This document shows, piece by piece, positions 48,938 through 62,700 of a DNA stretch of 64,000 nt (within the stretch, counting starts at the first letter, position 1; the number at the start of each line of letters is the position of its first letter). Origin of the DNA: Antedon bifida (taxonomy: Eukaryota; Echinodermata; Crinoidea; Comatulida; Antedonidae); contig OY727093.1 in the NCBI GenBank assembly GCA_963402885.1, positions 930,001 through 994,000 on the forward strand, given 5' to 3'. The translations under genes and the position numbers were made by a program. Below the pieces are notes generated by a model that saw nothing but the letters and a program-made list of their open reading frames with translations, was not told the DNA's origin and ran no database searches.

Positions 48938-49322
48938 CAGTCAGAACCTTTTGATGCAGTTTACGCAGTTACACACTCTTGTAAAGATCGTTAAACGTTG
49001 ACCTTTGTCTGTTCCTAAAATATGAACATGCTATATTACAACTAGCAGTCGAGTTGCCAAACATGTACCTAGATCTCCCAAGTGTTCATAGTAGATTCTT
49101 ACGTCTACAAAAATCACCATAATTGTATGTTAAATGTTTAAACATTAATAATTTCTTCATGTCAAAACTACACAATCTCTTATTCCAAATACAAATTGTT
49201 TGTTTTGATAACTTGTTATGATAATAACTATATAATGTCTGTATTTCAATCGATACGGAACAATTTAGAACAACTTTATTTTTATTGTATAATAGTTCAA
49301 AAGTCATGTAACAAATGGGATA

Positions 49323-49328
49323 AATAAA
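49323..49328 (+). terminator. Polyadenylation signal of the leucine-rich-repeat gene
   Basis: AATAAA about 385 nt after the stop codon at 48937, the first clear canonical signal on this strand. Confidence 0.4.
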
Positions 49329-49329
49329 A

Positions 49330-50105
49330 CATTATTCAATATCATTGACTATAATAATTGGTAAATATTCTTTTTATATATTATATAATAATAGATAAAA
49401 ATCAAATATATTAGTATAATAATATCAATATTATTTTCAATAATAATTTAATGTCATATTACCGTATTATAACATTATAATAAATGATTTAATATTAACA
49501 TTAACAATGTGTAAGATATATATTAATGTATTTATGCTGAGTATACTGTACATTCATCATTTTATTTTGTCTGGTTATAAAATGTTTTTCTGGCTTACAA
49601 CAAAACATTAACTTGTAGGTGTATAATGCATGGTACAAAAGTGGAAAATTTCACAGTATCAGTATAATATATTCTAATGAATCCATACGTTGCTAGTATA
49701 AATTTACATTTGCTTCTATGTTTAAAAACATTATACGCTGACAAGCAACGCGCGTGAAAAATACATTAATGTGCGCGCACGCGGGTGTTTTGTGCTTCTC
49801 TTTGTGGTGCATGCCGTGACAAACTGCATATGATGATCAACTTGATTCTCTCAGCGTTAAATGTATAAATATTATCAATAATTTGTTGCAGTAAAAACTG
49901 ATATGTTTTAATATTGTTTAATTGACTAATTATTCAAGTGGTAACACAGACTTTCGGCCAGTGTGGTTATAAACCGTCACTAGCGTCAAACATTAATAAT
50001 CGACGTACCATATTCCAGTAGAAAATCGAAGTAACACGATTGGTATAAATATACCGATATTAAAAATGGATATATGAAATAGGAAAATGTTCAGTAATAA
50101 AATGT
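49330..50105. other. Intergenic between convergent genes
   Basis: AT-rich. It contains a GCGC-rich patch at 49748-49790 (ACGCGCGTG and GTGCGCGCACGCGGG). No gene seen. Confidence 0.4.
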
Positions 50106-50111
50106 TTTAAT
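50106..50111 (-). terminator. Polyadenylation signal for the distal 3' end of aminopeptidase gene 2
   Basis: TTTAAT reads ATTAAA on the gene strand, about 20 nt after the distal stop codon at 50129. Confidence 0.4.
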
Positions 50112-50128
50112 CTTGGTGTGATCTCTTA

Positions 50129-50732
50129 TCAAGGGTTTTCGGTTTCCAGCCATTTGAACGTACTTTCAGCATTGTTGGTCATCCATATGATATTTGCCTT
50201 TGTCTTCTCAACACTTTGTTGATAGGCGCGAGCTGCTGATCCGAAATCTCTATCTTTGCCAAACGCTTCCAACTGTTTAAAAATCATAATAATCATATTT
50301 TATAATAAGTATATTAATATAAGTTTCTTAATACTTACTTTTTTAGCTCATTATTCATCCGAAACTTACATAACTTAAGATATAAAATACCGGTGCTAAA
50401 TGTGTTCAGTGGTCACAGAAGAAATACTGTGATCATGCGCAGAAGTACACGCACAGTCAATTGACCATGAGGCTTTTGTATGCTTTAAGCACGGACGTGT
50501 CTTAACTTTTCCTAAATAATTTGAACAACTAGGAACGGTGAAATGGTCCAACCATTAACAGTGAAATGGTAAAACCACGAACGGTGAAATGGTTAAACCA
50601 TTAAAAGTGAAAGGGTCAAACCAGGAACGGTGAAAGTACCAACAACTTACCTCTTCTAAATCAAAGTTAGTATTGAAATGTTTTGTAACACTCTCAATCA
50701 ATCGGCTAAAAGAAAATGAACCACCACCATAA
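50129..50732 (-). other. Distal alternative terminal exon pair (B) of aminopeptidase gene 2
   Basis: Exons 50651-50732 and 50129-50272. The first encodes [20 protein letters not shown] and keeps the GGGSFSFS signature of the family. The second encodes [20 protein letters not shown], then [10 protein letters not shown], and stops at 50129. It receives the phase-2 donor of exon 15 (54148-54288). This is the more conventional C-terminus. Confidence 0.9.
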
Positions 50733-53700
50733 CTGAAAAGAAAAATGTTTCATAACGTGATTTAATTGTTTAGACGCCTCAAATAAAAAACAATGTACAC
50801 AATTGGATCACATTGATTCTTATTGTTTACCCGACCAAAGTCTTAACGTCAACTCTGAAGACGAGACAGTAAAACCAAAGATTATAGCACCGCTACATTG
50901 ACCGTGCCTTCATCGACTGTATGGAATTATTATTTTACATATTCATTGTATTCATTATCATGTGAATGCAATTTATTAGAAGTTGTATTAAACAAAAAGT
51001 GTTATTGTGTGAAAACAAATTTAATTTCATTCACATAATTTTGAAATATATAATTTTATTAATAAAAGCATTGTACAAAGGTAGTTTTAAAATACTTGGT
51101 CACAATTTGAATTACATTCTACAAAATAAAGATAAATATAACGTGATAAAATCACAAATTAAATCTAGTCAACATCAGGAATATCGTACCTAAACTAAAA
51201 CAAACTATACATAATGTCATTACCATTATCTTTATGTATATATATATATATATAAACACATTAGGCATAGAACATCAATTCGAAAAAACACATTAGGAAT
51301 AGAACATCAATTCTAAACCGCCCGGTTATATACTGAAATTTAATTAATTAAATTTGAAACGATAAGATGAGGAAATCTGTGATTTTCTATGCCCCATTAA
51401 TAGAAATAAATGTTTAGGAATGAATAAATTACAATTTATTATCACCAAACTATATAAACTTAAATGAAGTTATTCTAAAACTAAAACTACGACGACAAGT
51501 TAGCTTCTTCTAGCCATTTCTTCACATCTTCGGCATTGTTATCCATCCACTTTATGTTCGCTTTAGTTTTTTCTACACTTTGGAGAAATGCCCGGTTGAC
51601 TGAACCAAAATCTTTGCCTTCCCCGAATTCCAGAAGCTAGAAGACAAAACACATAATACAACGTGTAATTAGATTTACTAGGTTGGATGATTGTATTAAC
51701 AATAATAACGGTAAAGAACCTTAGAGCAAAACAAGTTGATATGACCTATATTAAGGTCATATTAGAAACCTACCGTTTCCAAGTCGTATTCCGTATTGAA
51801 GTGGGCGGAGACTGATGAAAGCAGGCGACGAAAGGCAAAACCTCTATATCTGCCAAAAAAACCGGTGGGAGTAACAGTTAAGTTATACCAAGAGAAGGAA
51901 ATTAGTTTAAAGTCATGCTAATTCTATCATGTTTAGGCATATAATTTATATACGTTTATACGTTAACTATACAACTAAAACCTATTACAGTGCTGAGCCA
52001 AAAGCGGACCATGTCTCAGCTCTCACTTATTATACAGAAACTTATAGAAATTGTAATATTACTATTTATATTGTCAAGGTGACTGACAAAATAGTATAAT
52101 TATACATTTTTGTGCATATTAGGCCAAATAAAAAACTTGTCTATAGATTGGCCATATATTATTATTATTATAAGGTGGTAAGGCTATTGCTATCAATGTT
52201 TACCAAAGTGGCTTAATCTTTTAACAGCCGTTAGCACATCAAACATGCTGTTAACAATATTGTTACAATGATAATGTTCTACACTAACAAACGTTTAGTA
52301 TTCATGAAATGAACTTTATTAACGCTAAAAATGAGTGTTTCTTCATGCTATTTAATAATGATCTTAAAACTGTAATAATGATAATAGTATTAAGTAGGCC
52401 TACTTACACATTGCACGCTGAATAAAAGACGACAGATTTAGTATTATTTAAAAAAACTAAGCCAAGATTAGTCAAAACACTCACCGCACCGCAGTGACCA
52501 TCACATGTTCAGATATTTTCTTCATTAAAACGTTTTAATTTAGTAGAAGCATCATGCAGTTAATTCTTATGTTTTTAACATCATTGCAATGTAGTAGTAT
52601 AACAATTACAGCGACAAAATACATATTAAAAGCACTTTGTATGTGATCGTTATGTCGGACACCGACTGGGTTAGATATACAGTAGGCGGATTGAACCATC
52701 ACACTGGATTGGAAGGTGAGTTTGTGTATAATGGTCGTTATGTCGGATACCGACTGGGTTAGATATACAGTAGGCGGATTGAACCATCACATTGGATTGG
52801 AAGGTGAGTTTGTGTATAATGGTCGTTATTTCGGATACCGACTGGGTTAGATATACAGTAGGCGGATTGAACGATCACACTGGATTGGAAGGTGAGTTTG
52901 TGTATAATGGTCGTTATTTCGGATACCGACTGGGTTAGATATACAGTAGGCGGATTGAACGATCACACTGGATTGGAAGGTGAGTTTGTGTATAATGGTC
53001 GTTATGTCGGACACCGACTGGGTTAGATATACAGTAGGCGGATTGAACGATCACACTGGATTGGAAGGTGAGTTTGTGTATAATGGTCGTTATATCGGAC
53101 ACCGACTGGGTTAGATATACAGTAGGCGGATTGAACCATCACACTGGATTGGAAGGTGAGTTTGTGTATAATGGTCGTTATGTCGGACACCGACTGGGTT
53201 AGATATACAGTAGGCGGATTGAACCATCACATTGGATTGGAAGGTGAGTTTGTGTATAATGGTCGTTATTTCGGATACCGACTGGGTTAGATATACAGTA
53301 GGCGGATTGAACCATCACATTGGATTGGAAGGTGAGTTTGTGTATAATGGTCGTTATTTCGGATACCGACTGGGTTAGATATACAGTAGGCGGATTGAAC
53401 CATCACACTGGATTGGAAGGTGAGTTTGTGTATAATGGTCGTTATGTCGGACACCGACTGGGTTAGATATACAGTAGGCGGATTGAACGATCACACTGGA
53501 TTGGAAGGTGAGTTTGTGTATAATGGTCGTTATGTCGGACACCGACTGGGTTAGATATACAGTAGGCGGATTGAACCATCACACTGGATTGGAAGGTGAG
53601 TTTGTGTATAATGGTCGTTATGTCGGACACCGACTGGGTTAGATATACAGTAGGCGGATTGAACCATCACACTGGATTGGAAGGTGAGTTTGTGTATAAT

Positions 53701-56700
53701 GGTCGTTATTTCGGATACCGACTGGGTTAGATATACAGTAGGCGGATTGAACCATCACACTGGATTGGAAGGTGAGTTTGTGTATAATGGTTCGTGGCAG
53801 ACACGCTTGCATGCAAAGCACTAGAACTGGTCAAAAAAGTCAATAATACAATTGAGTATTTTTCGCCCTAATTCCTGCATCATCACACTGACTGTTTTTT
53901 ACTGTCTGATTCCAAAGAACTAATCCCCTTTTCACGTCATCATCGCACACCATGCGCATGTGTATCGCTGTTCTGATTCTCTCTCACAAAGAAAATACTC
54001 CATTATATGCTTCTTGATACTCCAGTGGTTGATATTAAATAAAACATTTATGAAAGGGGCTTGTTCTCTATCAGTTACAGGGTTAAATACACCTAATCCA
54101 CCCCTGATCTTTATGTTCAAATGCTAAACAATATTAATTATACTTACTTGTTTCTGAGAATGTCCCATTTGGCGCGAATGAAGTCCCACGCAAGAGCTCT
54201 ACCGACGTAGTTGTCTGATACGTACTGAATGACGTAGACGGCGTCTTGAGATCTTACCTCATCTGGATCTAGTGAAAGCTCAAGATATCTAGAAATAAAC
54301 AACATCATTAGTTTGTGATGTTAAGCAGGCATTCATTTCATGTATTTGTTTGACAACAGCGTCCAGCTCTATGGAGGCTTACAAGTCCAGGCTAACCACT
54401 AATTTGTCGATTAGAATTTAGAAAGAGTTTTATAGAAGTTCCTTTTATAAACCAATTTCAGCAATAACGTTGCGGAAAATAATACAATTACGTGTTTTAA
54501 CGGTTATGTTTACGTTCACGTAACTTATTACAAATTAAACATGACGAAGAGACACCACATTGGCCAAGTTTGTTGAACTAACAAAATATGATGCAAATCC
54601 AGAATTTCAAAGATAGAGCATAGTAAGGTGTGTTTCAACTTCAGCATATGAATTGAGAACAATTTTTGTGGAAGTGCGCAAATTTTTTTTCCACAAATTG
54701 TATTTAATGATAAATTTGGAAATTTACCATATGTGGTGACTCTTGCCCTGGGTACTCTAGAGAAATGATTATTCATAATAAATATTATTTATATGATTTA
54801 TCCAAATAATTTTAATATAATTTGAATAAAAGTGTGTTCACCTGCTTAATATCCAGGGTTCCTGACTGCACCCAAGTGCGAACAACCATTTACTCTTTTC
54901 TGCGGCGTCGTCGCTAGTTGTATATTTACCCCAACCGAAGTCCCACTCGACTTGGCCACCTTCACGGATACCATTACAGTACGTCAGTGTTCGCAAATTC
55001 GGTGATACACTTGAAGAAGAAAACAACAATACCATTCAAGAGTGTCTACATTGCTGTAATGCGTCAGTCAGGTTAGTTCCCACTCTAGTTTTATTTCATT
55101 TTTTTAAATATCAAAATCGCAGCCAAGGGCTGAATTACATGATACTTATTTAAACATAAACACAATTAAAACAGGCGTAAAACAGTATATAACGAAGTGC
55201 ACGTAAAAATCACAAAAACAAATAAAAGTGAAATTAAACATATTGAAATGAAAAATAATATAAAAATAGATATTTAGCTATAATTTATCTACACAAAGAT
55301 TAGAAAACAATTCAAACCGCAATCAATTTGACAAATTACAAACAATGGATCGTCACTATCAAACTAGTTTGACAAAAAGAGTTGGATGTGCCCAAATATG
55401 GTAGTGATATGATGTCATCACGTTCATATATGGGCACATCTCATTTAAGTTATTGTAAAGTACTGTGTAAAACGTTTCTTACGGGTTTGTGGAATTGCCA
55501 GCGTTTGACAACGTCATATATTGTGCATAGAGAGCAGTGGCTTCTATCAGACAATCATCATTCTTATATGTACAGGCTGTGGAGAGTGCATTCACACGGT
55601 TGTATCTGTAAAGAGCACAATTATAACATGAAACATAAACAACATTTTAACAATTACAGATAATCAGTTAACGGACGAAAAATATTTTTCACTTCACTGT
55701 CATCTACCAAACGGCTTTTAATACTTATTTTTGTGCACCTGTTTTGTTAGTTTATGTTTTGTTTGGAGAGTAAAGTGACAATAACATTGTATAACTTACT
55801 GTTCAAGATGAGATCCGCTATCTATCCATCCCACGGAGTTGTACAGGTTCTCGACCAAGTTATGCATATATATCTTACAAAAAAAAATTAAAAAAATGTT
55901 ATAGTTTCATTAATAATGTTATTATTAAAATCACTATAGTTTAATCAAACTACTATTATCATGATTAAGTAATCATTATGTCATAATCATTCACCCTATC
56001 AATGTCATATTATTGAACCATGTTTCATGAGGGGATTCCGTCCAGCAAGCTGATCATTGGGCTCCTCAGCAATACAATGCATACAGTACAGAAATACATA
56101 TCATAAAAATTCAATTATAAAAAAATACCGGTACTATATAGACATAAGACATAAAATTACAATAAAATCATAAATATTATCAATATCATATCACCATTAC
56201 CATCAGTAGTATCAAAAAATGAGTATGCCTTATTTAAGTTAAGTTTACCTCGAGAGCGCCATATCCCTCGTATCGACTAAACATGTCTTGTACGTAACTC
56301 ATTACTGTCAGAGTGGCTTCCCATGGGATATAGCTCAAGTCGTCCTTTAAAAATGTTGTAAGACTAAGAGCTGTAACTTGTTCTAGTAAACCGGCTCTTG
56401 CCAAGTTGAAAGCGTCGTCAATAAGAGCGGCTTTGTTTTCATCTGGGAAAACCTAAAACAGAGAGGGATTTTTTTTAAAATATTTATTATAAGCAACATG
56501 GAACAAAGCAAATTTACTCCAGTATTTACTCCACTACAATCAATACTATGATAACCTAACAAAAAGAACAAACATGAGTACAATTTACTTAAACTTAACT
56601 TAAATATTTCTATTGTTATAATGTTGCTTTAATCTTTGTTTAAACAAACTTAAAGTGGGGGATTGTTTTATATAATCTGTTATTATTCCAAATATGTGTT

Positions 56701-59700
56701 CTTTGGTAGGAGATACATTGTTGTCCGACTTTGGTGCATTTTAGTTGGTGGACAGTAGTTCGACCTGTTTCTAGTTGAGTAATTATGGAATGAGGCAGAT
56801 GTAGTAAATAAGTTATTAAATGATTCTGGTAATAGATTATGTTTATATTGGTACATAAATATAGCAGTGTGTTTAATATAAAGGTCAAAACTATTTCATG
56901 TTTATGCATTACTCACGCATAACGGAGTGTAACTAGCGCCATCACAATACAAATGAAAATGACCATGATGATGAATAAATATAAGAATTGGGGGATGATA
57001 TCAAGATGATAATGACGATGATGACGATGATGATAATATCAAGATGATAGTGACGATAATGACGATGATGATATCAAGATGATAATGACGATATTGATAT
57101 CATGATGATAATGACGATGATGATATCAAGATGATAATGACGATGATGACGATGATGATATCAAGATGATGATATCAAGATGATAGTGACGATGATGATA
57201 TCAAGATGATAATGGCCATGATGATATCAAGATGATAATGACGATGATGACGATGATGATATCAAGATGATAGTGACGATACTTACAGACCAATCGGTTT
57301 CAAGTTGAGTTTTCAATGCATCCCAATTGGCCTGATCGTAGTTTACTCTGTAATAACCGCTCTGTCTGTCATTCAGTATATACCAATCAGGATTACTTCC
57401 CATTAAATCAAACGAGTCTGTAAAATAAAATAACAATTTAAGTTTCATTTTTTTCAATAAAATAGTTTCTTTGATATTTAGTTCTTAAAAACGATGGGAT
57501 TCTCAAACGTGCTAGTCTATGTGTTGCCACTTGGACGCAATGCAAGGACCTTAGCGCACCGCAAGCAATTTGACCAATTACGGCGCGATGGATCATTTGA
57601 ACTGTCGTCTGTGATTGGTCAACTCACTTGCGTTGCGCCTACGTCGGGTCAACGTTGGGTCTATTGTATGAAACTGAGCTTTAGGACTCAACTGACACGC
57701 GCGTGTATATAAATGATTGCACTTGCGCACGTATACATATTTTTAGCCGTACTGTATACTAATTAATTAACTCAGCAAATTATACCCGAAAGGAAAACTG
57801 TCTTTCATTTTGGGAAAAAAGAATATCACAAAAAAAAAAGTTACCTGGTCCCTTATTGAGCCACTTGTTAGATCTATCGTTACTACTATCGTCGAAATAC
57901 GAAACTTGCACATACCACTTGTATCTAGAATATAAAGAAGGTATATTGAATATACTACTATCTACCAACACGTGGTGTATAGGTTAATGATGGACCAGTT
58001 AATATATATAATACTGTGAGTTGTATCAATATTAACTATAACAATCTCACCCTAAATCACCGTATTTATCTTCGACTTCTGATGTTGGATCGATTAGGAA
58101 ATGCGTCTGGTTTGCTGATATTGTCTCACCATTGCGTTCGCACGTAACGACAGGGTAGCCCATTTGGAGAGTCCATGTGTCCATTATACGTTTAACATCG
58201 TTATCTCCTATACCTCTGTCTGCCTAAAGTAAAAGAATAAAACAATTTATTTAAAAAAAACATATATCATTATCATTATCAACCGTATTAATTTCGTCAT
58301 CATCGTCATAGTCAATCAATAAACCGTATTAATGTCGTCATCATCGTCATAGGCAATCATCAACCGTATTAATGTCGTCATCATCGTCATAGTCAATCAT
58401 CAACCGTATTAATGTCGTCATCATCGTCATAGTCAATCATCAACCGAATTGATGTCGTCATCATCTTCATAGTCAATCATCAACCGTATTAATGTCGTCA
58501 TCATCGTCATAGTCAATCATCAACCGTATTAATGTCGTCATCATCGTCATAGGCAATCATCAACCGTATTAATGCCGTCATCACCGTCATAAGCAATCAT
58601 CAACCTTAATATCATCACCATCATAAACGTAACGTTATTCATAGTCATAATCCTAACTCTTTACATCTTCTTTTTTCACCACTTCATGTTTCATTGTTCA
58701 CAATCACATTCCTGTTCCACGTTCTAGACCGTTTACTCAATTACGTTCTCTTTATCAAATTATAAAATCATTTAAATCAATATTTCAATATGTTACTTAC
58801 TGCAGTTAAATATTCCCATAAATCATCAGACTCAGCATTACTGTACGCGAAATGGTTTAGGTAGTTGGTCAACCCCTTCACAAACACATCTTCTGTAAGT
58901 ATATCATTCAACATTCTAAGAATTGAGGCTCCCTGGAAAAACAATAAAACGTACATTTCGTAGAATAATACTTCATTTTACACTTCAGCACACATTTCAA
59001 CAGCAAGTTCATTGAGAAATATGCCATGGCACTTACGGGTCACCGTATAACTTTTTTTTAAATAGTAGCCTCATGATTGGTTCCTACTAGATACGCTGCA
59101 ACACAAGGACGTAAGCGCAACGTAATTTGACCAATCACATGCCATGGATTACTCGAACTGTCGGTTTTCATTGGTCCTCGTATGAGAATCAAGCTTTAAC
59201 GATTGGATGCAAACGCATGTGAGAAGACCACTCACAAGCGAGTTTGTATGATCTATTGCTTGCGCGGTGTGCGCTTAATTGATTGCGTTACTGGAATGGT
59301 AAGGCATGTAATGTAGTATCGAGAATTATGAGGGGGAGTTTGTTGTGATACCACGCCCTTTGTTGACTATTAAGTATTATGAACTCATAACTTACAATAA
59401 TCTAATCTAAAGACCATAAAATGTATTCCAAATTATTTCAAATGAAGCTTGATTGGTTACAACACTTTAACTTGTTTTTAGAATTAACTATCTTTATCGA
59501 TTTTAGTGATTACTGAATTTCGTAAAAATAATATTTTATATTAAAATGATTATAACCATTAGATTATCAAATGTTAGATTCAACTAAAAAGCCTACCTTG
59601 CTATAGGAGATAGAGTCAAATATCTCATTAATTTCTTCTGGTGTTCTTACAGGGACTTTGATTGGATGAGAACTGCCGAGACCATCCAAAGTAAACACGT

Positions 59701-62700
59701 ACTGCAGATCCCCAACAACAAACTGTTCTTGCTGTATCAAGATACAAACATTGTGTTACTAACATTGAAGGGGTATCATAATAACAATGATACTTTTACT
59801 ATACTCTTTTGTAAAAATTTAAAGATATTATTGTCCCCTGAACAAATCATTTTTTAAATTGTTTGAATATGCCATTTTAATGTCACCATGAATTAATCAA
59901 TACATGATGACACATAATAGAATATTACACTTCAAAATATTTACATGAAAAACTGTAATTCAATCAACATTAATAGGTAAATTGGGGGGTTTTTGGTTGA
60001 AATTAACTGTTTAATTTATCTTTTTACAAGTAAAAACTTTTTTTTTCTATGCAAGTGAGTAACTTTATGCAAAATTGCCTATTTAAAGTATTTTTTATTA
60101 ATATTCAATTTTCATGTTTTTGTGGGAAATACATCTTTAATGTAGAAAGTAAATGACATCATACCATCTGCCAAGACGGTTCAATGTGATCAACACCAAG
60201 GTATTCCACATAGCTAGCAAAACCTTCATTAAGCCACAAATCATCCCACCATATTGGAGTAACAAGATTTCCAAACCACTGAAAGTATATAAATGTATTG
60301 AGACTGATATGCGACTTATACAGAGTCTTACCTAAGCTTGGTTCCCACTTAGATATAACGTAATAATGACGTGTAGGCAACGTAATTAATTTGACCAATC
60401 ACAAGCGATGGATCATCTCGACCCATTAGAACCAAGCTATATTGTAGAATAGTTTGGTAATCTCCTGCCGTACATTTCATTCATTTCATTTCATCTTTTA
60501 TTTCGGAAAAAATAATACAGAGTACAAAGTTTTCCATAGTTCAAGAACAAATTAGTGTTTCAGACAAATTGAACAAGTTTATTCTTTAAGATTGCCACAG
60601 TTACGATATTTAAATAATTAGCAAAAATTAACATTTTTAACAAACATGATAATTACTGTTACAATACTAATCTTACCTGATGTGCCAACTCATGAGAAAC
60701 TACAACGGCTACCCTTTGCTTGTTACTCGCTGAATTTTCGGAAGAATCAAAAAGTAGCGCAGTTTCCCTGTACGTAATCAAGCCCCAATTCTCCATAGCT
60801 CCGGCAGAAAAGTCCGGTATGGCTATCATATCTTAAAATAACATAAAATAAAAAAGTGTATATATCAATATACACAATTAAGACAATATTTTATTGGTGG
60901 TGGTTTAGTTAATGTTTGGTAAAATGAAGAGAGCTATAGAGGGCGTGCTATGTAATATTACGTTTGTGACGTCACCAATATATCGATTTTCTTGAAAATC
61001 AATAGGCATGTTGGCCTACGGTATACCTAGTCTATTTATAAAATAAAACTTTGAAAATTGTGATGTTATCGACGTTAATAATTTTAAAGAAATTTACCAA
61101 ATAAAACAAAATGTTCGCAATAAAGTCGGTGTTCATATGCCTACGTCTGACCGATCACTACCTGGTCTAACTAAATAAAGGCGTAGATGATGAATAATGA
61201 TAGGCCTATTACAGTATTCGAAAATTAATGTGGATTAATATTAACGTGGACCTAATAATAATGTAGGCCTAATATGAGTTATAATGAAATATAACATTTG
61301 CAAATATTTTGAGCCCAGAACTAACTACTGGCTGTTTGGGAATTACCTTGTTTAGGTAGTGGATAGTCAATATTGAAATAATCTTCGAAGAAATCCAAGA
61401 TACGAATTCCGGCTTGGAGGGCGTAATCTACTGTATCGATGCGTTCAGTTCTCGCCCACACTCTGAACTAAAACACAAATATTATACAAAAAAAAACAAA
61501 AAAGAAATTATGAACATGTTAGCCCTAAAAATGTCTGCTGTTTATGTTTATATTTTACCATTCCATATATAATTATGTGAAATTATAAAAGATGAAACAA
61601 TGTTAATGTATATTATTCTTTGAAGAAATAAAAGTGAGACTAACTTACAAAAGACAACCAATATAGATTTATTAATAACATTTATGTATGGATAAGCATA
61701 ATTAAAACCAATAAATAATGACTTATTAAATAATGAATAATAACAAATAGTAATAACAGAAGAGAAAAATAAAGACCATTATTAGGATCAAGATTTAAAA
61801 GTATAAATTATTTGTGTCATCTTGACTGAATTGAACAAATAAGCATAACAAAACCTAATTCAAAATAAGGAAAGAATAAAAGTAATACTATTTTTGTAAA
61901 TATCCAATCATTATAACTACCAACAAATTTTCAATACATAATTGTATTATATTACGTTTAGCCGATTCTCCAGTGCATCTGGCAAATGTCATAATATTAA
62001 TTAATTAATATAAAATAATATTTAAATAGTTTCATAAGCAACATTCTAAATACAGTATGTATGTGATATGTAAAATGAATGTGTATAGCTAAACTTTCCT
62101 AAGAATTTGAAATAATATTAAATGAAATGAGACTAACCGTTACATTTCTTTTTGTTTCTCCAGATTTGAAGGTAAAGTCAGATACAACAAACGCAAGCAA
62201 ATACGTAGACATGGCGGGAGTTGTTTCGAATTGTGTCTTTTCCCAACCAATCCAGTCGCCAGTAAGGACTTCTGTGGAAATATTATTCATGTTGGTAATA
62301 GCCGAAAGATCACTGGGATGTATGATGGTGGTATCAAAGGTAGCCTTCATTGCTGGTTCATCAAAACAAGGAAGAGCTCGACGGGCATCTGTAGGCTGCA
62401 TCTGCGTTGTGGCAATGAACCTGAAATAAAACAATGTCAAAGGTTAAATTATAAGTTTTCCTAAGGGATATTTTCTCAGATCTAGAATGGTCGGTCGGAA
62501 TCTGCAACTCCAGAAAAATCTCAACAAATGTTTGGTTGCTATTGTTAATCTTCCAAGTTTCAAACAGTAGGCTAATTTATAGTAAACTGGGATCGAGGTG
62601 GTAAACTTGAATTGGAGAGAGATCGCCTTTTCAGTAAATTGCCAAATGGAAGCATGCAATTCATCGGAACTACTGTATTTCATCCATCTACAAAAGATAT

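Noticed and set aside
52640..53790. Coding repeat domain in the 88-bp array
   Set aside because: The unit shifts frame every copy, and stops occur in all frames over a few units.
53639..53821. 60-codon - strand frame within the 88-bp satellite
   Set aside because: It repeats with the satellite unit and has no start context or domain. The repeat length is not a multiple of three.
62444..62683. 79-codon - strand frame in the first intron of aminopeptidase gene 2
   Set aside because: It lies between two well-phased exons (62420 and 62750), has no family motif and would break the conserved protein if included.
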